Shown here: positions 16,029 through 25,749 of the stretch, piece by piece | Position numbering within the stretch: the first letter of the stretch is position 1 | How the letters are laid out: each line of letters begins with the position of its first letter | From: Paenibacillus sp. OV219 | Lineage (GTDB): Bacteria > Bacillota > Bacilli > Paenibacillales > Paenibacillaceae | Length of the DNA: 64,000 bases | Reading direction: 5' to 3' | Assembly: GCF_900110075.1 (NCBI RefSeq) | Contig: NZ_FOCJ01000005.1 | Coordinates: 124,001 to 188,000, forward strand | Position numbers and translations under genes: made by a program | Notes under the pieces: model-generated | Seen by the model: only the letters and a program-made list of their open reading frames with translations | Told to the model about the DNA's origin: nothing | Databases searched by the model: none

Positions 16029-18737
16029 TTATAGCGAAAAGCCGAGGAACCCGCGCGTTAATTGGAAGTCGACGTTGCCTTGCTGATAGAGACGCGGCGT
16101 ATAGTCATGCTCCAATGTTTGTTTGATGCGCTCTAGCAGCTGCGTCGTCCACGCCCCCGAATCGCCTGTCAGCCGTAGATCCAAATCGTTCTCATTGATG
16201 GCTGCATTTGCCGATGTTGTTGCGATTTGCAGCATAGGCACGAATGGATGCGTCTGCATCGGACGTTCACCGACGAGCGCGATTATGATTTCGATACCGG
16301 TAGCCGCAAGGCCGGTCACCGTTTCTACCCAATGCTCGGTTGGGGTTTCCATGATGTGGAAGCCTCTTCGGCGCACATGTTCTCCGTACGCAATGGACGG
16401 CTGGACATCGGATTGTGCGAATACCGACGAGCGATAAGCATCAGCAGTCAACAAACCGCTGTTCTGCGGCACAACAACCAAACCGCCTGCTCCGACGACC
16501 AATCGTGTCAACCTCGCGAGCAGCGCCCCGGCCTCGCCTTCGATGGCGCCGTCGCTCAATATGCCGATTCGCAGCCCTTCCAAACCGACGATTGCCTCAT
16601 CGGACGTTGTGCCTGCCGTAAGCCGCTCTGCAAACCATGCTTCCACCTTCTGCGTCACTTTCGCGATGCCTCCGTCTAGCTGTATGCTGGCGAATCCGAG
16701 ACGGCTTGCGTCAACTCCCATTTCTTCCATCTCATGGCGCATGAAGTCGTTGTGGGTTTTCTCGCACCCATGCTCGAGCAGCAAACAATGGCTCACCATC
16801 GGATGGGTGACGTGACCGATCAACGTTCGCGCATGCAGTTGTTCGGCTTGTCCGCCAGAATTCCCGCAGCCCTCCGTATGGGCCAAAGCAACGAAGCGCG
16901 AAACCTCGGGATGATCGGCGTATTGTTTGTTCAACTGCTGCGTAATCATCGTGGCTACCTGCCCAGCGCACAGACTCGTCGGCAATATCAAGCCGATATT
17001 GTCGCTAGCCACGCTGTTGTCCGCATGCTTTGCAAGGGTAAATTGGATTGGGCTGACTTCCGCTTCCGAGTAGGATTGAATGTCGATCGGTTCCCCCGTT
17101 GGTGCCGGGGCATGAAGCAATTCTTCCAACCGGCTCGCGTCGGTTTGCTGCCAATTGCGCCAAATCTGCACCTGGGCATGGCCCGCCTTCTCGCCTACGC
17201 TGCGCTGTCCGGAAGCGATTTGGAGCGTTAGCTCGAAGGTCTCCTGGCCCAGCTGATCCATGGACGCACCTTCCAAATACTGCCCCGCGTTAATATCCAT
17301 GTCATTAGACAACAACTGGAAACGGTTCGTCGTCGTGACAACCTTAACCGTCGGAACGAACGGGAAGTTCGTGATCGAGCCATTGCCTGTCGTGAAGAAG
17401 ATCATATTACAGCCTGCTGCGACCTGACCCGCGATGCTCTCGAGGTCATTGCCGGGGCTGTCCATGAAATAGTAGCCGCCGTCCTTCATCAGCTCCCCGT
17501 ATTCTGTGGCAAAGTCAAGGCGAGTGATCGGATCTTTCTTACGCGCAGCGCCAATAGATTTGAGATAGATATTGTAGAGGCCGCGATATTTATTGCCGCC
17601 GGAAGGGTTACCTTCCGCGCTTGATCCGTGCCAGGATGTACGCTCCTTGAAACGGTCAACCAGCTTCAGAAACTTACGAGCGGTCTCCACGTTCCGTACC
17701 TTCGACAGCACATATGGCTCCGCACCAATCAATTCATCGGTTTCAGCAATACTAGCCGCGCCTCCGTGCCGAACCAATTCTTCCGAAATCCAACCGAGAA
17801 GCGGGTTCGCAGAAATACCGGAGAACGCATCTGAACCACCGCACTGCAAGCCGATCCTCAAGTGGCTGATGGATTCGCTCGTCCGCTGCATAGCGTCTAC
17901 TGTCGGCAGCCACGCGCGCACAATTGCTTCACCCTCCGTTAGATCCGCTTCGAATGCGCCTTGGAGAGTCACGAATTTATGAATGACGTCGTCAATCGGA
18001 TAACCATTGTCGCGCAAATAGGTTTGCACCATGTCGTTCGTAACCGCTTCGATGCCGTAATCGACAATTAAGACAGCTCCGACGTTAGGGTTCACCGTAA
18101 AGCCGGCTAGCGTCCGCAGCAGCAAGTCGAGATTATTCGGGTTATCGGTGCCGCCTTCCGTATGCGCCGCGGGAACGATCCCGTCGATGTTCGGGTATAG
18201 CTTCAAGTCGTCCTGCAGGCGACGGGCAAGCTGCTTCACGTAGCTGCCGGTACGTGACGAACTGCCGAGCAGCACCACGTGATTACGTGTACCAACGCCC
18301 CGGCTTTCGCAGCGGCGATAGCCCATAAACGTGCGCGTATCCGGATAGGCTGGCGGTGCCGGTGCAGGCTGGAAGCTTACTTCATCCAGCACATAGTCCG
18401 GAACGCGATCCTCAAAATTCGCCTCGGCCGGAAGTGCGAAGTTCAGCTGTCGTACACCAAGCTCGCCCAAGACGGCTCCGTTGATCACATAATGTCCAGG
18501 CGGAATCGACTGCACAGCCACGCCAAACGGCATTTCCCAGGAAAGCAAACTATCACCCGGCTCTATCGTTTTAACTGCAAAGCGATGGCCTTCCAGCACT
18601 GTATAATCCAAGGTCAGCATTTGCTCTTCATATTGGATGATAGATCCGGCTTCTAATCGACGAATCGCTATGGCACAGTTATCTCCCGGCAAGGGAAGTC
18701 TGGCTACTTCATGGAATGGTAATATTGCGTTCATCAT
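16029..18737 (-). CDS. Double-length UxaA-family sugar-acid dehydratase
   Basis: A 902-residue protein where the family (altronate/galactarate dehydratases) usually has about 500. Residues 1-110 hold a SAF-like N-terminal domain. Residues about 140-520 and 545-900 are two copies of the catalytic fold. The first copy keeps RGVGTRNHV and CGGSDAFSGISANP but has lost the cysteines of the first two motifs (HTEGGTDN, VDYGIEA). The second keeps HTEGCGNSGG and EHGCEKT but lacks the CGGSD motif. The two halves look complementary. The enzyme probably removes water from an aldonate or aldarate to give a 2-keto-3-deoxy acid. The ATG at 18737 sits 6 bases after AAAGGTGA. Co-transcribed with the isomerase upstream. 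Confidence 0.8.
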   Translation of the reverse strand: MMNAILPFHEVARLPLPGDNCAIAIRRLEAGSIIQYEEQMLTLDYTVLEGHRFAVKTIEPGDSLLSWEMPFGVAVQSIPPGHYVINGAVLGELGVRQLNFALPAEANFEDRVPDYVLDEVSFQPAPAPPAYPDTRTFMGYRRCESRGVGTRNHVVLLGSSSRTGSYVKQLARRLQDDLKLYPNIDGIVPAAHTEGGTDNPNNLDLLLRTLAGFTVNPNVGAVLIVDYGIEAVTNDMVQTYLRDNGYPIDDVIHKFVTLQGAFEADLTEGEAIVRAWLPTVDAMQRTSESISHLRIGLQCGGSDAFSGISANPLLGWISEELVRHGGAASIAETDELIGAEPYVLSKVRNVETARKFLKLVDRFKERTSWHGSSAEGNPSGGNKYRGLYNIYLKSIGAARKKDPITRLDFATEYGELMKDGGYYFMDSPGNDLESIAGQVAAGCNMIFFTTGNGSITNFPFVPTVKVVTTTNRFQLLSNDMDINAGQYLEGASMDQLGQETFELTLQIASGQRSVGEKAGHAQVQIWRNWQQTDASRLEELLHAPAPTGEPIDIQSYSEAEVSPIQFTLAKHADNSVASDNIGLILPTSLCAGQVATMITQQLNKQYADHPEVSRFVALAHTEGCGNSGGQAEQLHARTLIGHVTHPMVSHCLLLEHGCEKTHNDFMRHEMEEMGVDASRLGFASIQLDGGIAKVTQKVEAWFAERLTAGTTSDEAIVGLEGLRIGILSDGAIEGEAGALLARLTRLVVGAGGLVVVPQNSGLLTADAYRSSVFAQSDVQPSIAYGEHVRRRGFHIMETPTEHWVETVTGLAATGIEIIIALVGERPMQTHPFVPMLQIATTSANAAINENDLDLRLTGDSGAWTTQLLERIKQTLEHDYTPRLYQQGNVDFQLTRGFLGFSL

Positions 18738-18811
18738 GTTCACTCACCTTTGACTTGAAAGATTATGTAGTGTCTGTTGAACTCACTTAAGAAAGCTTTG
18801 ATCGTTCACTT

Positions 18812-19645
18812 CTATGAAACTGACCGCTGGATCAGCTGAATCGTCTTGCGAGCGCCTTCGATTTCATTACCGTCTGCCGGCACGCTCTCGACACCCCAAG
18901 TGCCCTGAAAGCCGTTCTCTAGCAGCACTTTGCAGAAGGCAGGAACATTTTGGGTTAGTTCTTGACCATCCTCCGTGAAACGGAATGTTTTGATATGGGT
19001 GGCAGTTGCGTATTTCGCGCATTTCAGCCAACCATCCGCCTGCTTCCCATGCGCCCAATTCCAAGAATCCAGCAGCAACCCGAGCCCTGGAACCGCTTTC
19101 AGAAGTTTGACTGTATTATCCGGATCTACAGTTGGACCCCAGTGATTTTCTACGACCACCTTGACTCCAGCCTTCTCTGCACGTGCAATGATATCCTTAT
19201 ACCCTTCAACAACAATGTCGAACACTTCTTCGGTCCACTGCGACGGCCCGCCTGAGTCGATACGGATGGAGGACGCGCCAAGCTTCTCGGCAATGTCGAT
19301 CCAGCGGTATGCGCGCTGCCGATTGCTATTTCGAGCTTCTTCCGAATCTTCATAGATATGTGCACCGTCCACGGCGATACAGCCGAACGGAAGGCCTGCT
19401 TCGTCAGCTGCAAGCTTCACACGTTCTAGAAACTCATCGTCTACCGCCTTCAAATGCTGGGACTGATCCGGATTGGCACCGGCGTGCAGCGCATCGGCTC
19501 CATGATTCAATTGAGCGAGGTGTGCATTCCAAGGATCGAGCTGTGTACACCCAAGTTGTTTACAATCCTTGATATATTGGAAAATGTCTTGCTCCCCTGC
19601 CGCCAACATTCTGTGAAAACTGAAAGAACAAATGCTGATTTTCAT
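18812..19645 (-). CDS. Sugar phosphate isomerase/epimerase family (xylose isomerase-like TIM barrel)
   Basis: A 277-residue AP endonuclease-2/xylose isomerase-like TIM barrel (PF01261). The metal ligands expected of the fold are visible: Glu in VVVENHWGP, Asp in LLLDSWNW, His in THIKTF and Glu in WGVESVP. Members isomerise or epimerise keto sugars or act on inosose and related compounds; the exact substrate is open. GGGAGG precedes the ATG. It is first in an operon with the double-length dehydratase 68 bp downstream, which points to sugar-acid catabolism. A dyad (TGGAA-CATA-TTCCA, 19710-19723) 65 bp upstream may be its operator. Confidence 0.82.
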   Translation of the reverse strand: MKISICSFSFHRMLAAGEQDIFQYIKDCKQLGCTQLDPWNAHLAQLNHGADALHAGANPDQSQHLKAVDDEFLERVKLAADEAGLPFGCIAVDGAHIYEDSEEARNSNRQRAYRWIDIAEKLGASSIRIDSGGPSQWTEEVFDIVVEGYKDIIARAEKAGVKVVVENHWGPTVDPDNTVKLLKAVPGLGLLLDSWNWAHGKQADGWLKCAKYATATHIKTFRFTEDGQELTQNVPAFCKVLLENGFQGTWGVESVPADGNEIEGARKTIQLIQRSVS

Positions 19646-19709
19646 ACCGTATCCCTCCCATGTTTACGTCGGTAATGAGTAATTCGAATCTATTTATGTC
19701 GATTCCTAC

Positions 19710-19723
19710 TGGAACATATTCCA
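19710..19723 (-). promoter_or_regulatory. Dyad upstream of the isomerase-dehydratase operon
   Basis: TGGAA and TTCCA flank a 4-base centre, a possible binding site for a sugar-responsive regulator not encoded nearby. Short, so low confidence. Confidence 0.3.
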
Positions 19724-19785
19724 TTTACATAATGTGTTTTCCTCCCTTTGATGCGGGATAGAGCTAATAAAATCTAGCGAATAAA

Positions 19786-19813
19786 AACAAAGACCCGCTC
19801 TATTAGCGGATCT
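19786..19813 (-). terminator. Terminator downstream of the ABC exporter and NUDIX fragment
   Basis: On the minus strand AGATCCGC pairs with GCGGGTCT and is followed by TTGTTTTTATT. It ends the transcript running from the ABC exporter through the NUDIX fragment. Confidence 0.75.
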
Positions 19814-19841
19814 AGTTATTCGACAAGGGCAAGGGCTGGTT

Positions 19842-20039
19842 TTATACACTTCTTTGAAGCTTGAGACTACATGCAGAAGTTGTCTCCGTGGCGTATTCGA
19901 TGTAGTTCACAGCGCCGATAAAGTTCAAGTATGCTTCAAAGCGCATGCGAATGGCCGGTAGAGTAATGAAGTCCAGAACATGTTCCTTAGGAACCCACCT
20001 GCACTCACTTGTCTCATCTGAAGTCGTTAATTCGCCACC
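19842..20039 (-). pseudogene. C-terminal fragment of a NUDIX hydrolase
   Basis: A frame that is open from inside the 3' end of the ABC gene to a TAA at 19842 encodes about 65 residues: [20 protein letters not shown], then VLDFITLPAIRMRFEAYLNF and a short tail. The DETSExRWVPxE segment followed by LPAIRxRF is typical of the C-terminal part of a common NUDIX subfamily in Bacillales. The NUDIX box itself and the start are missing and no ribosome site fits, so this is a remnant. It overlaps the last five codons of the ABC gene in another frame, implying that the exporter's 3' end was joined to it by a deletion. Confidence 0.6.
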
Positions 20040-21820
20040 GACTGCTGCTCCACATCTTCCTCAGCGGTTCGTTCCTCTCCTTGCCATAGTAGCTGCATCT
20101 CACTGCTGAAGGTCAACAGCTCTTGCAATGATCCTTCCGCTTCGATACGTCCATCCTTCATCACGATAATATGATCCGCACGTGCCAGCGCCTCTCTGCG
20201 ATGAGATACGGCGATACAGGTAACTTCCTGTTCGTTAAACAGACGCTCCCATAACACATTCTCCGTTTCTACATCCAGCGCGCTAGATAAATCGTCAAAG
20301 ATGAACAGGTCTGATTTCGTTAGCATCATCCTAGCGGTGGCTGCGCGTTGAATTTGTCCGCCGGACAACATGACACCCCGCGGACCAACCATCGTCTCGA
20401 GGCCGTTTTCGAGATCTTGAACATCTTGCTCCATCACGGCCATGTGGATCGCATTGTCGAGTGAATCCGAGGAAACTCCGCTACCTTGGGTAATGTTCTC
20501 GCGAAGGGGATCGCTGAACAGGCGCGGTACTTGCGGTGTGTATGCCGCTCTCGGTGGAACCAGGAACGAAGCCGGATGGTCAATCGTCTTCCCGTTCCAA
20601 GTGATCGTCCCGCCCTCTTTGGGAAGAAGTCCTAGAAGCGTCCGTACTAACGTTGATTTGCCAGAACCAACTCTCCCGGTAATGACGAGAAATGTACCGC
20701 GCTCCAAGCGGAAGCTAACGTCTTGAATCCCATTATCGGAATTCGGATATGCATACGAGAGCTCTTTTACCTCTAGGCTGTTCAGATGCTCCTCCTTGTT
20801 TTTGTCAAATACAGGTACATCCGGCGGCGTATCGTACAGGTGAATGTCATTATGATCCACAATGCTGTCTTGCGTCCCTGGACGAAACAGCATCCGCATC
20901 CGGTCAACCGCCACTTTCAAACGCATGTGCTGAAAGACCATGTAACCGAATAGCGAGATACTAGATGCAAAGGAGCCCACGTACATCGTAAAAAGAGCAA
21001 AGTCGCCGACGGTAAAACGGCCGGCCTGCATCTGGGAAGCACACATCAATAAAATGATGCCGGTACTGATGTTTAACACGTGCTGAGAAAGTGACCGCAT
21101 CCATTGCATGAACAAGTTATCCTTTAGTGCCGCCTGTCTACGAGCTTCGTTGAGTTTTAAAAAGCGATTTAAGACATTCTCTTCCGCCCGTCCAAGCTTC
21201 ACGGCTTGAACGCTGCCGAACGTTTCAGCAATAAAACCGGTGATTCGGCCGGTCGCTTCGCGGTTTAGCTGACTGTACTTTCTCGCCCGTCCCCTAGATA
21301 AGTTGTTCAGCAGTGTAACGATTAACAAAGGAACAATTGCAACGACGGTGATAGTCCAGTTAATTCGAGCCATAATTACGATGGCAATAATCGCGTACGC
21401 TAACTTCCCCCAGAAATCTACCCAGGATTCCACGTATTCTACAGCTTCGTCAATATCATCCCGGAACCGGGTCATGGCCTCCCCTGGAGAAGCAGGAAGA
21501 TTTCGCCCAGGCCACTGCATGATGCCAGTCAGCATGTTCGTACGCAATATGGCTTGCAAGTGATACGAATAGGTGATCCATTTATAAAAGGCGATGAAAA
21601 ACATGCCGACTCTGGTAAATCGGATAACTGCAACAATCAACAGCGGCGTCGCTATCGAAACAAAGTTATGAGACTTGCCTGTGACAAGGTCGAAGAACCA
21701 CTGCATTCCAATACCAAATAGCAATGGTATGGAGTGAAACAAACACCATAGCAGCACATTTATGACATACAACGATAATCGAAATCGAAGGAGCTGCCTT
21801 ACAAAATGACCTACCTTCAT
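20027..21820 (-). CDS. Heterodimeric ABC exporter subunit with degenerate Walker B
   Basis: A 597-residue half-transporter: six membrane segments (residues about 15-320) followed by a nucleotide-binding domain. Walker A is [11 protein letters not shown]-loop TPQVPRLF, signature LSGGQIQRA, Walker [13 protein letters not shown] with Asp in place of the catalytic Glu, switch His in VSHRREA. This is the pattern of the degenerate partner in BmrCD/LmrCD-type heterodimers: its canonical signature completes the active site of the partner, while its own site is weak. It probably exports drugs or lipids. The ATG overlaps the partner's stop (ATGA). Its last few codons overlap a NUDIX fragment. Confidence 0.88.
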   Translation of the reverse strand: MKVGHFVRQLLRFRLSLYVINVLLWCLFHSIPLLFGIGMQWFFDLVTGKSHNFVSIATPLLIVAVIRFTRVGMFFIAFYKWITYSYHLQAILRTNMLTGIMQWPGRNLPASPGEAMTRFRDDIDEAVEYVESWVDFWGKLAYAIIAIVIMARINWTITVVAIVPLLIVTLLNNLSRGRARKYSQLNREATGRITGFIAETFGSVQAVKLGRAEENVLNRFLKLNEARRQAALKDNLFMQWMRSLSQHVLNISTGIILLMCASQMQAGRFTVGDFALFTMYVGSFASSISLFGYMVFQHMRLKVAVDRMRMLFRPGTQDSIVDHNDIHLYDTPPDVPVFDKNKEEHLNSLEVKELSYAYPNSDNGIQDVSFRLERGTFLVITGRVGSGKSTLVRTLLGLLPKEGGTITWNGKTIDHPASFLVPPRAAYTPQVPRLFSDPLRENITQGSGVSSDSLDNAIHMAVMEQDVQDLENGLETMVGPRGVMLSGGQIQRAATARMMLTKSDLFIFDDLSSALDVETENVLWERLFNEQEVTCIAVSHRREALARADHIIVMKDGRIEAEGSLQELLTFSSEMQLLWQGEERTAEEDVEQQSVAN

Positions 21821-23562
21821 GCCAATTCCTCCTGACGATCCGTTCGTAATAGCTTCGCGAAGCGTGAGGACGAATCTTGCGCTAGCGCTTCCCGCGGACC
21901 AAACTCGAGAATACGTCCGTTGCCAAGCACCATGATCTTATCCACTTTCTTCAACGTTGATAAACGATGTGCAATAACGATACCTGTGCAATGCTCCATA
22001 ATTTGATCGACAGCGGTTTGCAAAGCGGCTTCCGTCGCTGCGTCAAGCTTGGAAGAAGGTTCATCCAGAATGACAAGGCTAGGTTTCGTTAAGAATACCC
22101 GAGTCAGCGCGAACAACTGGGCTTCACCCGCAGATAACGAAGCTCCGCCAGCCGCCAGATGAGTATCCAATCCGTGTGGCAGCTTATCAATCCACTTTCG
22201 TAAGCCGAGTCTTTCGGTGGTCTCCATAATTTCTTGATCCGACACTTTGCTGTTGAATAGCGTCAAGTTGTCCCTGAGCGTCCCGTCAAACAACTGCACA
22301 TCCTGCGTGACCATGCCGACCCGATTGTACAGCGCTTCCATCCTTAAAGTTTGAATATCCGTACCGCCTACTCGAATTACGCCGCTATCCGTGTTATACA
22401 AGCGAAGCAGTAGACGGCTAATGCTGGACTTCCCGCTACCGGTACGTCCTACAATGCCAAGCCGTTCCCCCGGTCGCAAGGAGAAGCTGATGTCTTGAAG
22501 AACGCGGTTGTCACTGTTATAGCTGAAGCTAACCTGGTCAAAATCAACACCGAGAGCTCCGTCAGGAAGCGTCTCTTCCGTTCCTTCACGAATCTCGCTT
22601 TGCAAAGAAAGGATTTCACTGGAGCGGCGCATTCCCGATTTGGCTCTCTGAAATTCCTGCACTTGGTTACCGAGCTGTTCGATCGGATCGTTCAGCATTT
22701 GCGTGTATTGATAGACAAGATATAACGTACCTAAGGTGATCTGACCTTTGAGGTACATATTAACGCCAATCAACAGTACCACCGTGACAGCTACCGCGAA
22801 TAAGACGACTGTGGCGTTCCAAGGGACTACGCGAAGCATCCATGCCTTGCGCCCGGTCAGGAATACGCTGCGCATGGCTCGATGAAAGCGATTCATCACA
22901 TACGGTACACCACCGTTCGCCTGCACGTCTTCGATTCCGGAGATACGTTCTTCGATAAGACCGAGCAGCGATGCTCTGGCTTGACGTTCCGCTTGCGTTG
23001 CGGTAACTCCGAGGTCGCGAATATATACCATGACCCCTATGGAGATACATGTAAAAATGGTCATCGTGGTTGCAATCGGCCAACTCGTAGTAAACATATA
23101 ACCCAGAATGCCCGCAAGGAGAACAAAGCTGCCAATAATCTGGACAATAAATAAGGCGAAAAAGTTCGACATATTAGTCACGTCACCGTCAACGCGTTCA
23201 ATCATTTCACCGGGTGTTTTAAGATTGTGAAAGCGCATATCGAGCCGCAGACATTGCTTGAGCAGATCGGCCCGCAGCCGATTAGTAGCTCGCCAGGCGA
23301 CGTCGTTTCCCATGTAGCTAACGGCTACAGTGAGAAGCTGGTTGATAACAGCTATGACAAGGAAGATGCCAGCGAGTCTGAGCAGACCCACGATCGCTCC
23401 TTTGGTGGAAGCCGTGTCGATAAACTGTTGGACAATTTGCGGATTGATAAGTTGAAGTGCTGTTGAAGTAAGCAGCATTCCCAAGAGAATGACGATTCGC
23501 CCTTTGACGGGGACGAGATAACGTAACAGCCAAAAGATTGATAAGCTTCGTTCAGGTTTCAA
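21817..23562 (-). CDS. Heterodimeric ABC exporter subunit with intact catalytic Glu
   Basis: A 581-residue half-transporter partner of the next gene. After six membrane segments the nucleotide-binding domain has Walker [12 protein letters not shown]-loop VTQDVQLFD, a non-canonical signature LSAGEAQ, Walker [13 protein letters not shown] with the catalytic Glu, and switch His in IAHRLST. With the partner's LSGGQ this makes one competent and one degenerate ATP site. A longer frame starts at a TTG at 23631, but the TTG at 23562 has GGAAGGAG eight bases upstream and begins at the first conserved residues, so it was chosen. Confidence 0.86.
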   Translation of the reverse strand: MKPERSLSIFWLLRYLVPVKGRIVILLGMLLTSTALQLINPQIVQQFIDTASTKGAIVGLLRLAGIFLVIAVINQLLTVAVSYMGNDVAWRATNRLRADLLKQCLRLDMRFHNLKTPGEMIERVDGDVTNMSNFFALFIVQIIGSFVLLAGILGYMFTTSWPIATTMTIFTCISIGVMVYIRDLGVTATQAERQARASLLGLIEERISGIEDVQANGGVPYVMNRFHRAMRSVFLTGRKAWMLRVVPWNATVVLFAVAVTVVLLIGVNMYLKGQITLGTLYLVYQYTQMLNDPIEQLGNQVQEFQRAKSGMRRSSEILSLQSEIREGTEETLPDGALGVDFDQVSFSYNSDNRVLQDISFSLRPGERLGIVGRTGSGKSSISRLLLRLYNTDSGVIRVGGTDIQTLRMEALYNRVGMVTQDVQLFDGTLRDNLTLFNSKVSDQEIMETTERLGLRKWIDKLPHGLDTHLAAGGASLSAGEAQLFALTRVFLTKPSLVILDEPSSKLDAATEAALQTAVDQIMEHCTGIVIAHRLSTLKKVDKIMVLGNGRILEFGPREALAQDSSSRFAKLLRTDRQEELA

Positions 23563-23638
23563 AATATACACTCCTTCCGAGGTTATTGCCTTGCTCTTCG
23601 TCGAGACATCAAACATACTAGGTTTTCCCAATAAAATA

Positions 23639-23667
23639 TAGACTTATATTTTTCCGTGGGATATACT
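23639..23667 (+). promoter_or_regulatory. Sigma-A promoter of a possible small RNA
   Basis: TAGACT (23639-23644), 17-bp spacer, TATACT (23662-23667). No coding frame follows; a strong terminator comes about 60 bp later. Confidence 0.5.
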
Positions 23668-23673
23668 AATATT

Positions 23674-23750
23674 GTAAGGGATTGGAAATAGATCCCTCGC
23701 TTAAATAGTGCCTAAAATCAAGTGCGCCACCTAAAAGGTGGCGCTTTTTT
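23674..23750 (+). ncRNA. Candidate small RNA, about 75 nt
   Basis: Between a sigma-A-like promoter and a perfect terminator lies a short stretch with no reading frame. It would fold into a first hairpin (AGGGAT 23677-23682 with ATCCCT 23692-23697) and the terminator hairpin (GCGCCACCT 23724-23732 with AGGTGGCGC 23736-23744) ending in T6. The terminator works on the plus strand, where no gene lies upstream, so it needs an explanation other than a protein gene. Not matched to a known RNA family. Confidence 0.4.
23724..23750 (+). terminator. Plus-strand terminator in the ABC/PepSY intergenic region
   Basis: Nine-base perfect GC-rich stem, AAA loop, T6. The remaining 200 bp before the next gene hold nothing I can name. 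Confidence 0.85.
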
Positions 23751-23977
23751 CTTATAGAGCATAAATGTTAAAGTACTAAGAGCTAATCCCCTAAAGGTTA
23801 GTTTAACTGTTTCTACTTAGGAAAAAAAAGGAAGAAACGACTATAAATGAATTTTACACTTCATCTGAGTAAAAGGGATCGACACTGGGCATTGGCAACA
23901 TTTACGCATTAAACTGTGTTCCCGTCTTTGTTAAAGTGGATAAGACTCGCGAGACAAAGACAGGAGCATTAATAGAC

Positions 23978-25294
23978 ATGAACGTTATCTCCAAATGCAT
24001 CATCAGCCTGCTCGGCATAACGACGATCGCATGTGCGGTTTATGGTTATAAGGAACATCAGCACAATCGAGAATGGGAGCGGCAACATTACCGAAACGTC
24101 ATATATGGGGTTCAACTGCAATCCATGTACTTGAGCGGCTTTGACTTCTCCCTCGCAGAGGCGCTTGCGGCCAACTCCCCTATCAATCGGCAAGAGGCGA
24201 TCAATAATGCAAGTGAGGAAGCAGGCCTCATTATTCACGAACTTACGAACGCTTCCGCTATGAACTTTAATGGTCTTTACTGGCCCTCTTATGAATCATT
24301 TGCAAACGACAGTAATCGGTACCTGGTCTATCCCTACAGCGAGAAAGGGCCGGCACTCCTCTCGGATCAATTGGAGCAAATTCAGCGGATGCGGAAATTC
24401 GCACGCACGGCCATGCCTTACGTCGATCGCATGAAAGCGCACGGAGTCTCCCTAACGGGTATACAGCGGATATCTGCAGAGATGGAGTTGGCGCTCGCCA
24501 AGCTCGATGGGATTTCAATTTACGGCAATAAAGCCTTCAATGAATTCCGATACAACCTACATCCTTACAATCCGACGAAGCCGGGTACCGTGTTTGCCGG
24601 CGAGCTGACCTTTAAGGCGACGGAGCTTGCGACCAAAGCAAAAACCTTCATGGGAGACGCTTGGAACAAAGGACCGGGCAAACAAATCGTCCGTATGGTT
24701 TCCGGTGGGGTCAGCCCCGAGTTTGGCGAAGTCATGGATTTCACATTATCCGACGCAAATGGGAAAAGAACCAGTCCCTACATCGTCACGCTAAGCAAAA
24801 GTAAACATGTCATTCGGGTGACACAGAGCGGCTCGCAAAGTGAAACCTCCCAGCAACCTATGGACGAGCAACAAGCCATCGTGCTCGCGGACGAATGGAT
24901 GAAGCGGTGGTCCGATGACCACTTAGCGCTCATGACGAAAGCTCAAACGGATACCTCGATTCAACTCATTTATATCCCGGTCCGAGAGCAAGTGCCTATT
25001 TCCCAGATGAAAGTCGTATGGCGATTCGACCCGCGCACAGGCGAGCTGATCAGCTTCGACGCATCCGACTACTATAGAAATTACAATAAAAGCTTCCCAC
25101 TTCATCCGAAGCAGACAGCGGAACAAGCTGCCGCGGCTCTCGGCCCGAACTTGCGAGTCGCCGGCTCTCCAAAGCTCGAGATTCACGATGGCAAACTCGT
25201 GTACGAAATACCTGTGACTGGCGTAGAAGGCGTTACGCTCGCGTACGTCAACGCACTTACAGGCAACACTGAAAGCATCGCTTATCATCCATAA
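23978..25294 (+). CDS. Membrane-anchored YpeB/PepSY-like protein
   Basis: A 438-residue protein with one N-terminal membrane anchor (MNVISKCIISLLGITTIACA) followed by GYKEHQ and an extracytoplasmic region. This N-terminus, the helical first half and the PepSY-like repeats in the C-terminal half (for example ADEWMKRW, RFDPRTGELISFDAS, TLAYVNALTGNTESI) recall YpeB, the protein that stabilises the cortex hydrolase SleB in spores. No sleB lies next to it, which is unusual for ypeB, so it may be a paralogue. A GTG at 23936 would lengthen the frame, but the ATG at 23978 has GGAG 11 bases upstream. Confidence 0.6.
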   Translation: MNVISKCIISLLGITTIACAVYGYKEHQHNREWERQHYRNVIYGVQLQSMYLSGFDFSLAEALAANSPINRQEAINNASEEAGLIIHELTNASAMNFNGLYWPSYESFANDSNRYLVYPYSEKGPALLSDQLEQIQRMRKFARTAMPYVDRMKAHGVSLTGIQRISAEMELALAKLDGISIYGNKAFNEFRYNLHPYNPTKPGTVFAGELTFKATELATKAKTFMGDAWNKGPGKQIVRMVSGGVSPEFGEVMDFTLSDANGKRTSPYIVTLSKSKHVIRVTQSGSQSETSQQPMDEQQAIVLADEWMKRWSDDHLALMTKAQTDTSIQLIYIPVREQVPISQMKVVWRFDPRTGELISFDASDYYRNYNKSFPLHPKQTAEQAAAALGPNLRVAGSPKLEIHDGKLVYEIPVTGVEGVTLAYVNALTGNTESIAYHP

Positions 25295-25297
25295 CCT

Positions 25298-25346
25298 AAC
25301 AAATAGGCAGCCCCTGCGAAAATCCATGCAGAGGCTGCCTATTTTG
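25298..25346. terminator. Bidirectional terminator between the YpeB-like and VOC genes
   Basis: AAATAGGCAGCC (25301-25312) pairs with GGCTGCCTATTT (25333-25344), with an inner CTGC/GCAG pairing, between convergent genes. Confidence 0.88.
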
Positions 25347-25361
25347 TCGAATGTCAACTCG

Positions 25362-25709
25362 TTATTTCTCCCAAAGCTCGATTAATCGACCATCAGGGTC
25401 TTCAATCCAAATAAATTTCCCAAATTCACCAGTCTCTTCTTTCTTAGCAAGAGGCACACCCATATGTTCAAGATGCTTAATCGTCTCGTCTATATTATGT
25501 ACTTGGAAATTCAGCATCACTTGTTGATCTGTTGGAAAATAACTGTCATTCTCGGTAAAGAAAGAAAAGATCGTTTCATTTCCTAATTCGGGTTTGATAA
25601 CGGTTCCGTTCCAATCATTTATATCAAGCTTCAATACTTCGCTGTACCATTTTTTCACAACCTCAAGATTTTTAGTTCTCCAAAAAACGCCTCCAAAACC
25701 TTTTATCAT
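25362..25709 (-). CDS. VOC (glyoxalase/bleomycin resistance) family protein
   Basis: A 115-residue single VOC domain made of two beta-alpha-beta-beta-beta modules: GVFWRTKNLEVVKKWYSEVL at the N-terminus and the closing IEDPDGRLIELWEK at the C-terminus with the metal-side Glu. Such proteins bind a divalent metal and act as lyases, isomerases or binding proteins. Substrate unknown. AGGAG ten bases before the ATG. Probably co-transcribed with the APH-fold gene 40 bp upstream. Confidence 0.85.
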   Translation of the reverse strand: MIKGFGGVFWRTKNLEVVKKWYSEVLKLDINDWNGTVIKPELGNETIFSFFTENDSYFPTDQQVMLNFQVHNIDETIKHLEHMGVPLAKKEETGEFGKFIWIEDPDGRLIELWEK

Positions 25710-25749
25710 CGTATCTAGCTCCTGTCTATCTTCAATTTTAGCTGATCCG

